Below, piece by piece: positions 16,621 to 25,352 of a stretch of DNA of 64,000 nucleotides; position 1 is the stretch's first letter; each line of letters opens with the position of its first letter. Source of the DNA: CADEDH01 sp047974625 (GTDB lineage: Bacteria; Actinomycetota; Acidimicrobiia; Acidimicrobiales; SZUA-35); the NCBI GenBank assembly GCA_047974625.1, contig JBKECK010000016.1:62001-126000 (forward strand), read 5' to 3'. The notes under the pieces were generated by a model. That model ran no database searches. It was not told where the DNA came from and saw nothing but the letters and a program-made list of their open reading frames with translations. The position numbers and the translations under genes were made by a program.

Positions 16621-18059
16621 CACGCCGACCGTCCCGCTCGGGGCCGTCGTCGCCGGGCGGGCGATGTCACCGGGACCGAGAGCGAGACCGGGGCCGTATC
16701 CTCCGTCTCCAAGCGGCGGGCCACGAGGGCCAGGGCCGGTCCGCAGGCCAGCAGCAGCCAGACCCGGTACTCCCGGCCCATGCTCAGAAACAGGCTGGCC
16801 CCCACCAGCCCGGCGATCGCGGCTGTGAGGGCGTTGGCCAGTTTGGCCAGGTCCGGGCGGCCCAACCGGCGGAGCCGGGCGGCGGCATCGAGCGCAGTAC
16901 CGACCGACACGGCCAGGACGGCGACGAACAGGACGAAGCCGACGAGCCCGGTTTCGCTCAGGAGCTGGAGGGCGGTGTTGTGAGCCACGAGGGGCCGCTC
17001 GGCGATCAGGTCGGCGTGCGACAGGGGCCCGAGGTCGAGGGCGACCGACGGCTCGACGACGGTGAGGTTCCCGACACCGACACCGGTCAAGGGCCGGCCG
17101 GCCCACACCTGCCCCGCGGCCCGCCATAGTTCGGTGCGTCCGGTGCCCCCACCACCGAAGTCGGTGACCCGGCTCCACGACGTGGGCCACAGGGTGGCCC
17201 AGGCGAACCCCAGGACGGCGCCCGGTAGGGCCAGGACGGCCACGAGACGACCGGGGTGGGCGCTGAGCACCACGGTCACCACCAGGGCGGCTGTCCCGGC
17301 GATCAGGGCCCCCCGGGACGCTGAGGCGATGATGCCGGCCATGGACACCGCACCGACGGCGACGACCACCCACCGGCCGGTTGCCGACCGGGCCGTCGCC
17401 CACAGGCCGGGGCACAAGGCGAGCACGGCGACCAGGCCGGCGGCGAGGATGTTCGGGTCTCCAGCGGCCCCACCGGACCGCATGACCTCCCCGTCCAGGG
17501 CGCCGACCGGTCCACCCACGGGGAGCAGGGCCGTCGTCGCGGCGAGGCCGCCACCGGCGAGGACCCCCCAGAGCACGGTGGTGAGCCGGTCGTCGGTTCG
17601 AGCCGTACCCAGGGCCAGGGCGAACACGCCGACGGTGAGCAGCCAGACCGAGAGCTCGGCCACGGCGGCCAGGGGGTCAGCCGCCCACATCACGCTGGCG
17701 GCCAGCCAGCTGAGGAGGGCGCCGACGGTCACGACCGACCACCGGTGCTCCCGGAGTCCCGCCACCACCTCGGCGGGGTGGGCGGCCACCTGGAGGGCGG
17801 CGATGGCCGCGCCGGTGGCAAATCCACCCTTGAGCAGGAGGTTACCCAGGCTCGAATAGGGGATGAAGAACGACACCGACCAGACGGCGAGACCGGCCGC
17901 GGGGCGGAGGTACCAGAGGACGAGCAGGCCCGCACCGCCCACCAGACCGACGGCGATCTCGGGCTGCCGAGCGACGAGCAGGCCGAGAGCGGCGAACCCG
18001 GGCAGGGCCAGTAGCCCGGCCGCCCGGGGGACGGCGGCCGGTTGGAGGACGGCCGTCAC
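16617..18059 (-). CDS. O-antigen ligase / polysaccharide polymerase (WaaL/Wzy-like)
   Basis: A 480-residue polytopic protein with about 12 hydrophobic helices and the central extracytoplasmic Wzy_C-type loop: SASRGALIAGTAALVV, GRTELWRAAGQVWAGRPLTGVG and HNTALQLLSETGLVGFVLFV. These segments identify the O-antigen ligase/polymerase superfamily. In this operon it most likely polymerises repeat units outside the membrane. The GTG start at 18059 overlaps the Wzz-like gene stop (GTGA). Confidence 0.85.
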   Translation of the reverse strand: MTAVLQPAAVPRAAGLLALPGFAALGLLVARQPEIAVGLVGGAGLLVLWYLRPAAGLAVWSVSFFIPYSSLGNLLLKGGFATGAAIAALQVAAHPAEVVAGLREHRWSVVTVGALLSWLAASVMWAADPLAAVAELSVWLLTVGVFALALGTARTDDRLTTVLWGVLAGGGLAATTALLPVGGPVGALDGEVMRSGGAAGDPNILAAGLVAVLALCPGLWATARSATGRWVVVAVGAVSMAGIIASASRGALIAGTAALVVTVVLSAHPGRLVAVLALPGAVLGFAWATLWPTSWSRVTDFGGGGTGRTELWRAAGQVWAGRPLTGVGVGNLTVVEPSVALDLGPLSHADLIAERPLVAHNTALQLLSETGLVGFVLFVAVLAVSVGTALDAAARLRRLGRPDLAKLANALTAAIAGLVGASLFLSMGREYRVWLLLACGPALALVARRLETEDTAPVSLSVPVTSPARRRRPRAGRSAW

Positions 18060-19078
18060 CGGCCCGGACCCTCGTAGCCCCGGGGGACGGTGGGGCGGTG
18101 CCCGTTGGCGGCCCACCCGTTCGGCCGGACGGGGTCGTCACCCCACGACGTGGACCGGGACCCGGCGGCCGGCACCATCCGGGCGGGCGCCTCGAAGCCG
18201 CCCGGATGGTCGGGGACGGCCACCGGATCCGGGTCGACCCCGTACCGGACCCCGTCGGTGTCCTCCCGTGGGGCCCGTACGACCCCGGGGTCGATCGACC
18301 GGTGCCGGGGCGGGATCCGGCCCAGGGCCGGGTCGGCCGAAGAAGAAGAAGAAGAAGAAGCAGAAGAAGAAGGAGAGCAAGCGGTGACAAGGGCGTCGAC
18401 CGCGACGGCTAGGATCACCCCACCGAGGAGCCCGACCAGGGCGGCCAGCACCATCACCATTGGTGGTGACGGGGTGACCGGCCCGTCCGGCACCGGGGCG
18501 GGGGTGACGACCGACAGGGACGGGTCGCCCTGTTCCATGAGCAGGCGGAGCTCCACCAGCGCCGGGCCGAGGGCGTTGGCCTGGGTTCCGGTGGCCTGGG
18601 CCCGCTCGTGGGCGGTGAACAGCTCGGTGGCCCGGGCCTGCACGTCGGCGTTCCGGGCGCTGACGGATTCGGTGGCGTAGGCGGTGGCTAGCCGGCTCGC
18701 CTCCTCGGCGTTGGTGGTGGACGCCTCGACCTCGATCACATTGCTTTGGCCCCGGGGCCGGACGGTGACGGCCAGACGCACCTGCTCCATTGTCCACGGG
18801 CCGCCCATCACCGCCGCGGTCCGCCGGGCCGCCTCGTCGGTCTCGATCAGGGCGGCCGCCGTCTGCACGGCCCGGATCGGTTCTACCGATTCGACGATGA
18901 CGCCGGTGCCGGGGATGGCCCGGTCGGTGGTGACCGGGCTGACCAGGACGTCGGCCGAGGTGGCGTAGCGGGGCTCGACGGTCCGGACGTAGACGGCGGC
19001 GCCCACCAGGCAGCCGACGACGGCGACGGGGACGAGGAGCCAGTAGCGGCGGACAGCCCGCATAGGGGTGGAGCTCAT
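18056..19078 (-). CDS. Wzz/YveK-type chain-length determinant protein
   Basis: A 340-residue protein with two membrane helices (about residues 13-30 and 205-232) flanking an extracytoplasmic domain, the topology of polysaccharide co-polymerases. The N-terminal YWLLVPVAVVGCLVGAAVYV then RYATSADVLVSP is typical. After the second helix is a ~105-residue cytoplasmic tail starting with a poly-Ser tract and rich in Pro, Arg and Gly; no tyrosine-kinase domain (Walker motif) is present. It probably sets polymer length with the polymerase gene that overlaps it by 4 bp. ATG 19078 overlaps the upstream glycosyltransferase stop. Confidence 0.85.
   Translation of the reverse strand: MSSTPMRAVRRYWLLVPVAVVGCLVGAAVYVRTVEPRYATSADVLVSPVTTDRAIPGTGVIVESVEPIRAVQTAAALIETDEAARRTAAVMGGPWTMEQVRLAVTVRPRGQSNVIEVEASTTNAEEASRLATAYATESVSARNADVQARATELFTAHERAQATGTQANALGPALVELRLLMEQGDPSLSVVTPAPVPDGPVTPSPPMVMVLAALVGLLGGVILAVAVDALVTACSPSSSASSSSSSSADPALGRIPPRHRSIDPGVVRAPREDTDGVRYGVDPDPVAVPDHPGGFEAPARMVPAAGSRSTSWGDDPVRPNGWAANGHRPTVPRGYEGPGR
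18339..18375. repeat. GAA trinucleotide microsatellite in the Wzz-like gene
   Basis: Seven perfect GAA units (18339-18359) followed by an interrupted continuation. On the coding strand it encodes a run of serines just after the second membrane helix. Copy-number change would alter tail length in frame and not disrupt the gene. Confidence 0.9.
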
Positions 19079-20163
19079 CGGACCACCGCCCCTTCCCCCG
19101 GCCGGGCGGGCCGGAGACCGGCGAGCACCTCACGAACGGCGGCGGCCGGGAACCCGAAGCGGGTGATGCCCCGGAGGAACCCGAACCCCCAGCTGAGGTG
19201 CATGGTGGCGAACACCAGCGGCAGCCAGGCGGCGTCCCGGCCCGCCCGCCGAGCCTGGGCCGCGGAGACGGCCAGGTTCACCGCGGCGTAGCCGCAGACA
19301 CCACCGGCGGCCACCGCCGAGACCACCGGCAGCCGCATGGGCGCGACCAGGATCGCCGCAGCGAGGCCGGGGGCCAGGACGTGGCTGGGGCGGACACTGT
19401 TGGGCTGGCGGACCGCGGTCCGGCACCGGTACTGGCCGTAGCGCCAGTACTGGCGGGCCAACCCGGCCAGGCTGTCACGAGGGGTGTAGTAGGCGGCCAT
19501 CTCGGGCACGCACACCAGGCGGCCCCCGGCGGCCCTGATCCGGGCGGCGAGCTCTGCGTCCTCGTTCGGGTAGGTGGCTTCGTCCCAACCCCCGTGCGCT
19601 TCGAGGGTGGACCGCTCCCACACCCCGGTGAAGCCGGTGTCCACCTCGACCTCGGCGTCGACGGCGGAACGGAACCGGGCCGCCCCGGTACCCAGCCAGG
19701 TGCCGAGGGCCAGGGCGGCCCGGCGGGACCAACGCTGGTCGGAACGGGCTAGGGCGGGGCCGCTCACCGAGGCCACGTCGCCCCGCCGCATCCGTTCGAC
19801 CCCGGTGCGGAGGTAGTGGCGGGGGTATTCGCTGTGGGCGTCGATCCGGGCCACGAACCGGCCCCGGGCGTGGCGGAGCCCGATGTTGAGGGCGACGGGG
19901 GTGGTCCGCTCCGGGTTGTCGAGCAGGCGGACCGAGGGGTGACGGCCGGCGGCCTCGGCGACGATCTCCCGGGTGCCGTCGGTGGAGCCACCGTCGATCA
20001 GGAGCAGTTCCACCGAGCCGGGGTAGTCCTGGTCGAGGAGGATCTCGATGGTCGAACGGACCGTGGCCGCCTCGTCGAGCAGGGGTACGAGCACCGACAC
20101 CTCGGGGGCGGGGTCGGCCCCGTCGGGACCGGGGCGGAGATCGATGATCGGTGTCTCCGTCAT
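19075..20163 (-). CDS. Family 2 glycosyltransferase, ExoA-like, membrane-anchored
   Basis: A 362-residue enzyme with an N-terminal GT-A domain (VSVLVPLLDEAATVRSTIE; LLIDGGSTDGTREIV; RIDAHSEYP; YPNEDAELAARIRAAGGRL) and about three C-terminal hydrophobic helices from residue ~245. This layout resembles ExoA of succinoglycan synthesis, which adds a sugar to the undecaprenyl-linked intermediate. The ATG at 20163 is in an ATGA overlap with the upstream glycosyltransferase stop. The sugar cannot be predicted. Confidence 0.88.
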   Translation of the reverse strand: MTETPIIDLRPGPDGADPAPEVSVLVPLLDEAATVRSTIEILLDQDYPGSVELLLIDGGSTDGTREIVAEAAGRHPSVRLLDNPERTTPVALNIGLRHARGRFVARIDAHSEYPRHYLRTGVERMRRGDVASVSGPALARSDQRWSRRAALALGTWLGTGAARFRSAVDAEVEVDTGFTGVWERSTLEAHGGWDEATYPNEDAELAARIRAAGGRLVCVPEMAAYYTPRDSLAGLARQYWRYGQYRCRTAVRQPNSVRPSHVLAPGLAAAILVAPMRLPVVSAVAAGGVCGYAAVNLAVSAAQARRAGRDAAWLPLVFATMHLSWGFGFLRGITRFGFPAAAVREVLAGLRPARPGEGAVVR

Positions 20164-21497
20164 GGCTGCCTCCCGGCGGTTCCGGCCACTCCGGCCGGGT
20201 GGGCGGTCACTCCGGCGGCGGGCCGGTCGGTGTGGGTGGTCGCGGCGGCGATGAAGGCGGCGGTGCGTTCAGCCTCGCCCTCCAGGGTGGTGGCCAGGGC
20301 CAAGCGGTGGGCGTCTTCCCGCCGGCGGCGGCACTCGTCGTCCCCGGTGACCCGGCGAACCGCCGCCACCAGGGCGGCGAGGTCGGCGGGGGGTACCAGT
20401 TCGGCGGCCGGTCCCATGGCGGCGGCCACCCCGCCCACGTCGGTGGCCACGATGGGCAGGCCGGCGGCGGCGGCCTCGAACAGGACCTGGGGGGAGCCCT
20501 CGGTGACGGAGGTGTGGACGAACATGTCGGCCCGCCGGTACCGGTCGAGCAGTTCGGGTCCGAACGGGACGAATCCGGCCAGGTGGACAGATCCACCGAC
20601 CCCCCGGGCCTCAGCCCGGGCGGCCACGGCACCGGCCAGGGGACCGGTGCCGATCCAGGTCAACCGGAACCGGCCCGGCTCGTCAGCCTCCAGGTCGGCC
20701 AGGGCGTCGACGAGGAGGAGCGGGTTCTTCTCGTGGTCGATCCGGCCCACGGCCAGGAGTTCGATCGGCGCGGTCAGGGGCCCCGGGCGCGGGGGGACGA
20801 TGTCGGACCGGCGGGTCAGGGCCACCGTCATGTCGAACAGGCCGGGGCGGGGACCACCGTAGGCGGTCACGTTCGGTCGGCCGACCACGGTGGCCGGACG
20901 GAACCGGGCCAGCAGGCGGAAGGCGCGGTCGAGGGCGGCCACCGGCACAAGGACCGGCCGCCACCGGGGGGACGGCAACCGGGCCCGGAAGTAGGCCATG
21001 GTGTCCTGGCGGACCCCGAGGACGAGGCGGCGCCCCCGGACCAGGGCCAGGACGGCGAGCAGGACGGCGAACGGGTGCGGGCCGAAGACCCAGACGGCGT
21101 CGACCCGGTCGAGGCCCCGCCACATCGCCGTGGCGGTCCGGCCGGCCGCACCGGCCAGGCGGCGGAGGTCACGGACACTACCGTAGGAGGGCAGCATCAC
21201 CAGCTCGGCCGGGCCCAGCGATACGAACTCGTCGGCGCCGTCGGTCCCGACCCCGCCGCCGTCGGTGGCGGCCCGACCGAAGTGGACGACCCGGGAGAAA
21301 TGACCGCCGACCTCGCGGGCGAAGGTCAGGAATCCGATGGCGTCGCGATGGGCCATGAGCTCCCCACCGTTGGCCTCGTAGCGGCAGTCGACGTAGATAC
21401 CGAGCCGGACGGGTACGAGTGGGCGGGAGGCGGGGCGGGCCGCGTCGATCGGGCCGGGCCCGACGTCGTCCCCGGTGGTGGTTACGGGCAGGGTCAT
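20160..21497 (-). CDS. Family 4 (GT-B) glycosyltransferase
   Basis: A 445-residue GT-B enzyme. The C-terminal half has the usual donor-site signature: ELLAVGRIDHEKNPLLLVDAL, WIGTGPLAGAV, HLAGFVPFGPELLDRYRRAD and HTSVTEGSPQVLFEAAAAGL followed by PIVATDVGG (the EX7E region). The N-terminal acceptor domain includes RYEANGGELMAHRDAIGFLT. It should extend the repeat unit after the initiating transferase. ATG 21497 overlaps the upstream stop by 4 bp. Confidence 0.88.
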   Translation of the reverse strand: MTLPVTTTGDDVGPGPIDAARPASRPLVPVRLGIYVDCRYEANGGELMAHRDAIGFLTFAREVGGHFSRVVHFGRAATDGGGVGTDGADEFVSLGPAELVMLPSYGSVRDLRRLAGAAGRTATAMWRGLDRVDAVWVFGPHPFAVLLAVLALVRGRRLVLGVRQDTMAYFRARLPSPRWRPVLVPVAALDRAFRLLARFRPATVVGRPNVTAYGGPRPGLFDMTVALTRRSDIVPPRPGPLTAPIELLAVGRIDHEKNPLLLVDALADLEADEPGRFRLTWIGTGPLAGAVAARAEARGVGGSVHLAGFVPFGPELLDRYRRADMFVHTSVTEGSPQVLFEAAAAGLPIVATDVGGVAAAMGPAAELVPPADLAALVAAVRRVTGDDECRRRREDAHRLALATTLEGEAERTAAFIAAATTHTDRPAAGVTAHPAGVAGTAGRQP

Positions 21498-22963
21498 CGT
21501 TTGGCCGCCACCAGATCGTTCCGGGCCGGAGCGCCGTGCGGCCCTCGGCGGTCGGCACCGTCGCCGCCCGGGGTGGCGGTGGCGCCAGCGGTGGAAGTGG
21601 CGGTGGCGCGGTCGGGGACGAAGGTGTCGCTGACGTCGGGGAGCTGCCACTGCCGGTCGGCCACCAGGGCCCGGGCCGTCTCGAACAGGATGAGCGTGTC
21701 GAGCGACAACGACCGGTACTTGAGGTAGTAGAGGTCGTAGCAGGTCTTGATGGCCGAACCCCGGTCGGTGCCGCAGTAGCCGGCGATCACCTGGGCCCAG
21801 CCGGTGAGCCCGGGACGGACCCGGTGGCGCCACGAGTAGAACGGGATCTCCTCGGCCAGGCCGGACACGATGGCGCTCTGCTCGGGCCGGGGCCCCACCA
21901 GGCTCATGTCGCCCCGCAGGATGTTGATGAGCTGGGGGATCTCGTCGAGGTGGGTTCGCCGCATGAACCGGCCGATCCCCGTCACCCGGTCGTCGTCGGC
22001 CGAGGACCAGCGGACCTCGGTGGTGTCGGTGTGGCGCATGGAGCGCAACTTGAGGATCTCGAACTCGTCGCCGCCCCGGCCCACCCTGGCCTGACGGAAC
22101 AACACCGGGCCGCCGTCTCGGCGGATCAGGACGGCCAGCGCCACCAGCACGGGCGCCGCCGCGGCCAGCAGCATCCCGGCCACGAGGACGTCCCGGATCC
22201 GCCGGACCAGTTCGTCGGTCGGGGTGGTGGGGCGCAGGACGTCCCGGAGCCAGATCCCGTCGATGGCGGCGAGCGGGGCCCGGCCCAGGCTGGATTCGTA
22301 GAAGTTGGCCAGGTCCTCGACGGCAACGTCCACCCCGGCCCAGGTGCGGCCGATCTCCTCGAAGACGGCGGCTTCGTCGCCGCTCTGGCCGATGAGCAGC
22401 AGATCGATCTGGTGCTCGGTGACCAGCTCCGCCAGTGAGGATCCGCCGACGTCGACGGCGTCGATGTGGCCGACGAGCTGGAGGTTGGTGCCCACCCCGC
22501 CGTCCAGCTCCTCGGCCAAGACGTTGGCGAACGACCGGGGGCCCACGACCGCCGCCCGGATCATCGGGCCGTACGTTCCGCTGAGACCACGGGCGAAGAA
22601 GCCGACGGCGGCTCCCAGGGCCACCGAGACCATCCCCAGGCCCAGGGCGACGAGGGCCGGAGATTTCGCCAAACCGACCACCGCGACCGTGCCAATTGCG
22701 ACCAGAAGCGGTAGCGCCCTGACCAGGCGGCGAGCGAATGGAAGATGCGCCACGTGACGCCGACGGGTCCGCTGCCGGACGAACAGACAGCTGACCATGC
22801 AGGCGGCGACGGCGACGAGACAGGCCGTACCGTCCACCCGAGCCACGACGGCCACGAGGTAGGTGCTGACCGCGGCGAGCATCAGCGGGACGGCTTCAGA
22901 AGCGCGCGATGTTGATGGCCGATGGTCGTCTGAGCACGCCACCGGCCAGAAAAACCAGAGCAT
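21494..22963 (-). CDS. Polyprenyl glycosylphosphotransferase (initiating sugar transferase)
   Basis: A 489-residue protein, first gene of the operon. N-terminal membrane helices (from residue ~25 to ~130) and a cytoplasmic Rossmann-like linker precede a C-terminal bacterial sugar transferase domain: FRQARVGRGGDEFEILKLRSM, THLDEIPQLINILRGDMSLV followed by GPRPE, and RHRVRPGLTGWAQV. It transfers the first sugar phosphate to undecaprenyl phosphate on the inner membrane face. ATG 22963 was chosen because AAAAGG sits seven bases upstream; an ATG at 22882 is an alternative. A perfect palindrome lies about 50 bp upstream. Confidence 0.9.
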   Translation of the reverse strand: MLWFFWPVACSDDHRPSTSRASEAVPLMLAAVSTYLVAVVARVDGTACLVAVAACMVSCLFVRQRTRRRHVAHLPFARRLVRALPLLVAIGTVAVVGLAKSPALVALGLGMVSVALGAAVGFFARGLSGTYGPMIRAAVVGPRSFANVLAEELDGGVGTNLQLVGHIDAVDVGGSSLAELVTEHQIDLLLIGQSGDEAAVFEEIGRTWAGVDVAVEDLANFYESSLGRAPLAAIDGIWLRDVLRPTTPTDELVRRIRDVLVAGMLLAAAAPVLVALAVLIRRDGGPVLFRQARVGRGGDEFEILKLRSMRHTDTTEVRWSSADDDRVTGIGRFMRRTHLDEIPQLINILRGDMSLVGPRPEQSAIVSGLAEEIPFYSWRHRVRPGLTGWAQVIAGYCGTDRGSAIKTCYDLYYLKYRSLSLDTLILFETARALVADRQWQLPDVSDTFVPDRATATSTAGATATPGGDGADRRGPHGAPARNDLVAAKR

Positions 22964-23011
22964 CACAATGCCTTTTCTGCATTGGCGGGTAGTTGTCGTT
23001 GGCCCCCATAC

Positions 23012-23027
23012 CCATCGATATCGATGG
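23012..23027. promoter_or_regulatory. 16-bp perfect palindrome in the exopolysaccharide operon leader
   Basis: CCATCGATATCGATGG is a perfect inverted repeat 49 bp upstream of the first operon ATG. It lies in the promoter/leader zone of a seven-gene operon, so a regulator site is a reasonable guess. No regulator is known to bind it. Confidence 0.4.
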
Positions 23028-23366
23028 CCATGCAGCAGGAAGGATCTTACCCCGGTTGACACAACACACCGACATGGCCGATCTCTCCCTGGGGATATTC
23101 ACGTATCCACGGATCGGCGCATAACCACTGAATGCGGCAACGGCAGACGGTCTCCCGGCAGAAAAGCCACGTTCTGTGACCGAATGAGCGCCCGATCACG
23201 GCCGATCGCGCCGAGCCACGGACACCTCGGGACGGACTGTGCAATATGTCATCGCCCGGCGTCATCACCGGATGTCACCGCCCCCGATTCGTGGCCGCCG
23301 GGCCGGGACCGGGGCCCCAGGGGGGAGGCCCGGGACCAGCCCGAGGACGACCGGACCGGGCCGGAT

Positions 23367-23383
23367 CCCCAGACTGTCTGGGG
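23367..23383. promoter_or_regulatory. 17-bp odd palindrome in intergenic DNA
   Basis: CCCCAGAC, one base, GTCTGGGG: arms are perfect over 8 bp. The single-base centre is too short for an RNA hairpin loop, so a dimeric protein site is more likely than a terminator. It lies about 400 bp upstream of the exopolysaccharide operon and about 290 bp beyond the HAD gene stop. Confidence 0.35.
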
Positions 23384-23673
23384 TTTGACAGGGAACGGCA
23401 CGCCGGCCGGACCACGCCGCGGCCGCACGCCCACCGGACCGCAGCGAGATGCCGTTCCTCGTCGTGGTGTCGGCGGCGGTGGTCATCGTGGCCCAGGTGA
23501 GCGAGGCCGGTTCGCCCCGAGAACTGGGCTGGTTGATCGCGGCGGCCGTAGGCCTTGTCGGTCTCACCCGTGGTCCCCTGGCCCGAGGTGGCGGCGGCCG
23601 CCATGACCATCCCGGCGGCGCTGGCGGTCAGCGGCCGGGGGTACCCGTCGCCCCGGGCCGGGCCGCTAATCCC

Positions 23674-24456
23674 TCAGGACAGGACCCGGTCCACCAGGCT
23701 GGCCAGATCGGGGGCCACCAGGTCGGGGGTGGGGTCGGTGGGCACCGTGTCGGCGGTGGCCACCCCGGTCAGCACCAGCCCGAACCGGTAGCCGAGGGCG
23801 GCGGCCACCAGGCCGTCGGTCTCGGGTCGGTCCCCGACGGCGATGCCGTCGCCCCCCAAGCGCTCGACGACCATGGCGGCGATTGGCTCATGGGGTTTCC
23901 CGGCGATCCGGGGCGCCACCCCGGTGGCGGTGGCGACCGCGGCCACCACCGACCCGGCTCCGGGAAGGAAGCGGCCGCCGTGGATGGGGAAGCTGGCGTC
24001 GTCGTTGGTGGCCACGAACCGGGCGCCTGCCCCGATTGTCGACATGGCCGCGGTCAGGGCCACATAGTCGAACGCCGGGGTGATGCCGACCAGGACCGCG
24101 TCCGCGGTGACCGCGGTGGCGGACTCGGCGTCCAGACCGTCCCAGCCGACCACGGTGGCCCCCCGCCGTTCGACGGCGTCGCGGGCCCCGTCGCCGCCGA
24201 TCACCAGCACCCGGGATCCGGGGTCGATCAGGCCGGCCGCGGCCATGGCCGAGGTGACGACGAGCGGTTCGGCGTCGGGGATGCCGCAATCGGCCAGCTT
24301 GGCGGCCACCTGGGCCGGGGTCCGGGCCGACGAGTTGGTCACGAAGGCGATCGGGGCCCCGGTCGCCCGGAGCCGGGCGACCGCCGCCGCCGAACCGGGT
24401 ACGGGGTCGGCGCCCCGCCAGATGACACCGTCGAGGTCGATGGCCCAGGCCTGCAT
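23674..24456 (-). CDS. HAD-superfamily phosphatase, NagD/HAD-IIA type
   Basis: A 260-residue cytoplasmic phosphatase. Motif I is AIDLDGVIWRG (nucleophile and acid Asp), motif II FVTNSSARTP, the motif III Lys is in AGKPHEPI, and motif IV is GDRPETDGLVAA. The C2-type cap between motifs II and III and the overall length fit HAD-IIA enzymes such as NagD or phosphoglycolate/4-nitrophenyl phosphatases. The substrate is not predictable. It starts 24 bp after the DtxR-type regulator and is probably cotranscribed with it. Confidence 0.9.
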   Translation of the reverse strand: MQAWAIDLDGVIWRGADPVPGSAAAVARLRATGAPIAFVTNSSARTPAQVAAKLADCGIPDAEPLVVTSAMAAAGLIDPGSRVLVIGGDGARDAVERRGATVVGWDGLDAESATAVTADAVLVGITPAFDYVALTAAMSTIGAGARFVATNDDASFPIHGGRFLPGAGSVVAAVATATGVAPRIAGKPHEPIAAMVVERLGGDGIAVGDRPETDGLVAAALGYRFGLVLTGVATADTVPTDPTPDLVAPDLASLVDRVLS

Positions 24457-24480
24457 CGGAGGCAGGGTAGGCGGGAAGGG

Positions 24481-25152
24481 TCAGCGAGTGACCAGGATCC
24501 TGGAGGCGGCGTAGCCGCTCAGGCCCACCGGGCCGCCCCCGATGGTCACGGTGGTGGTCCCGTCCGGGGCCACCGAGGTGACCTCTCCCCGCTCGCCGGG
24601 CATCAGGCCGGCCCCCTCCAGGAAGTCGAGCTGGCCGGGCTGGAACTCCAGCTCCTCGGGGATCCGTTCCACCACGAAGCTGTCGGTCACCCCCAGTTCG
24701 GCCAGGGGTATCGCCCCGGGGGGGACCTCGTACCCGGAACCGGGAATCGGGTTGCCGTGGGGGCAGGTGGTGGGGTCGTCCAGGACCCGGATCATCGCCT
24801 GTTCCACGCCCGGGGAGATGACGTGCTCCCACCGGCCGGCTTCCTGGTGGGCCACCGCCCACGAGATGCCGAGTATGTCGGTGAGGAAACGTTCGGCCAG
24901 CCGGTGGCGGCGGACCATGGTGGTGGCCAGGGTGCGGCCGTCGTCCGACAGGATGATCCGGCCCCGGGCGTCGACCTCGATGAGCTGCTCACGCTGCATC
25001 CGCTTGACCATCTCCGACACCGCCGGCCGGGACACACCCAGCCGCTCGGCGATCCGGGCCTGGATCACGTCCACCCCGTCCTCGGCCAGCTCGAAGATCG
25101 TCTCGGTGTACTCCTCGAACGCCGGATGATGTTCAGACGGTTCGTAAGGCAT
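24481..25152 (-). CDS. DtxR/IdeR-family metal-dependent transcriptional regulator
   Basis: A 223-residue regulator: N-terminal winged helix (VIQARIAERLGVSRPAVSEM), metal-binding/dimerisation domain (MVRRHRLAERFLTDILG; AHQEAGRWEHVISPGVEQAM; TTCPHGNPIPGSGYE) and a C-terminal SH3-like domain (GERGEVTSVAPDGTTTVTI). In DtxR the dimerisation helix reads EACRWEH, with Cys102 a primary metal ligand; here the same place is Gly106, so the metal site may differ (Mn rather than Fe, or another metal). A TANNNT -10 box six bases before the ATG suggests a leaderless message. Confidence 0.9.
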   Translation of the reverse strand: MPYEPSEHHPAFEEYTETIFELAEDGVDVIQARIAERLGVSRPAVSEMVKRMQREQLIEVDARGRIILSDDGRTLATTMVRRHRLAERFLTDILGISWAVAHQEAGRWEHVISPGVEQAMIRVLDDPTTCPHGNPIPGSGYEVPPGAIPLAELGVTDSFVVERIPEELEFQPGQLDFLEGAGLMPGERGEVTSVAPDGTTTVTIGGGPVGLSGYAASRILVTR

Positions 25153-25164
25153 GCTTACATACTA
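25144..25164 (-). promoter_or_regulatory. Leaderless promoter and inverted repeat of the DtxR-type gene
   Basis: On the minus strand the -10 hexamer TAGTAT (25159-25164) ends six bases before the ATG, placing the transcription start at or next to the start codon. An inverted repeat GTAAG-N5-CTTAC (25144-25158) straddles the start codon and could be an autoregulatory operator. It does not match the classic DtxR box. Confidence 0.5.
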
Positions 25165-25280
25165 CTGCACGGCCGTCGGTGTGGTGACGGTCACCAGAGG
25201 CCACCGTGGGCGACGGTCGGACCCGACGGCAATCACCGCCCACTCCCCCCGGCTGGCGGCTACCATCCCCTCAACCACCC

Positions 25281-25352
25281 GCGGGCGTAGTTCAACGGCC
25301 AGAACCTCAGCCTTCCAAGCTGATGATGCCGGTTCGATTCCGGTCGCCCGCT
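25281..25352 (+). tRNA. tRNA-Gly (anticodon TCC)
   Basis: Full cloverleaf: acceptor GCGGGCG pairs with CGCCCGC (25345-25351) with U discriminator, D stem GTTC/GAAC, anticodon stem TCAGC/GCTGA around CTTCCAA (anticodon TCC at 25314-25316), T arm with TTCGATT. The CCA end is not encoded. Confidence 0.95.

Larger units (their letters stand above)
22964..23673. other. Long intergenic region upstream of the exopolysaccharide operon
   Basis: About 710 bp without a convincing gene. The part nearest the operon (22964 to about 23270) is noticeably less GC-rich and holds the operon promoter, including the palindrome at 23012. The distal part is very GC-rich and holds a second palindrome at 23367. A plus-strand ATG at 23449 opens a frame with two hydrophobic stretches, but it has no stop before 25290 and runs antisense through two solid genes. 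Confidence 0.6.

Noticed and set aside
23449..25290. 613-codon plus-strand frame starting with two hydrophobic stretches
   Set aside because: It has no stop before running antisense through both the HAD and DtxR-type genes, has a poor ribosome site, and shows no family motif.
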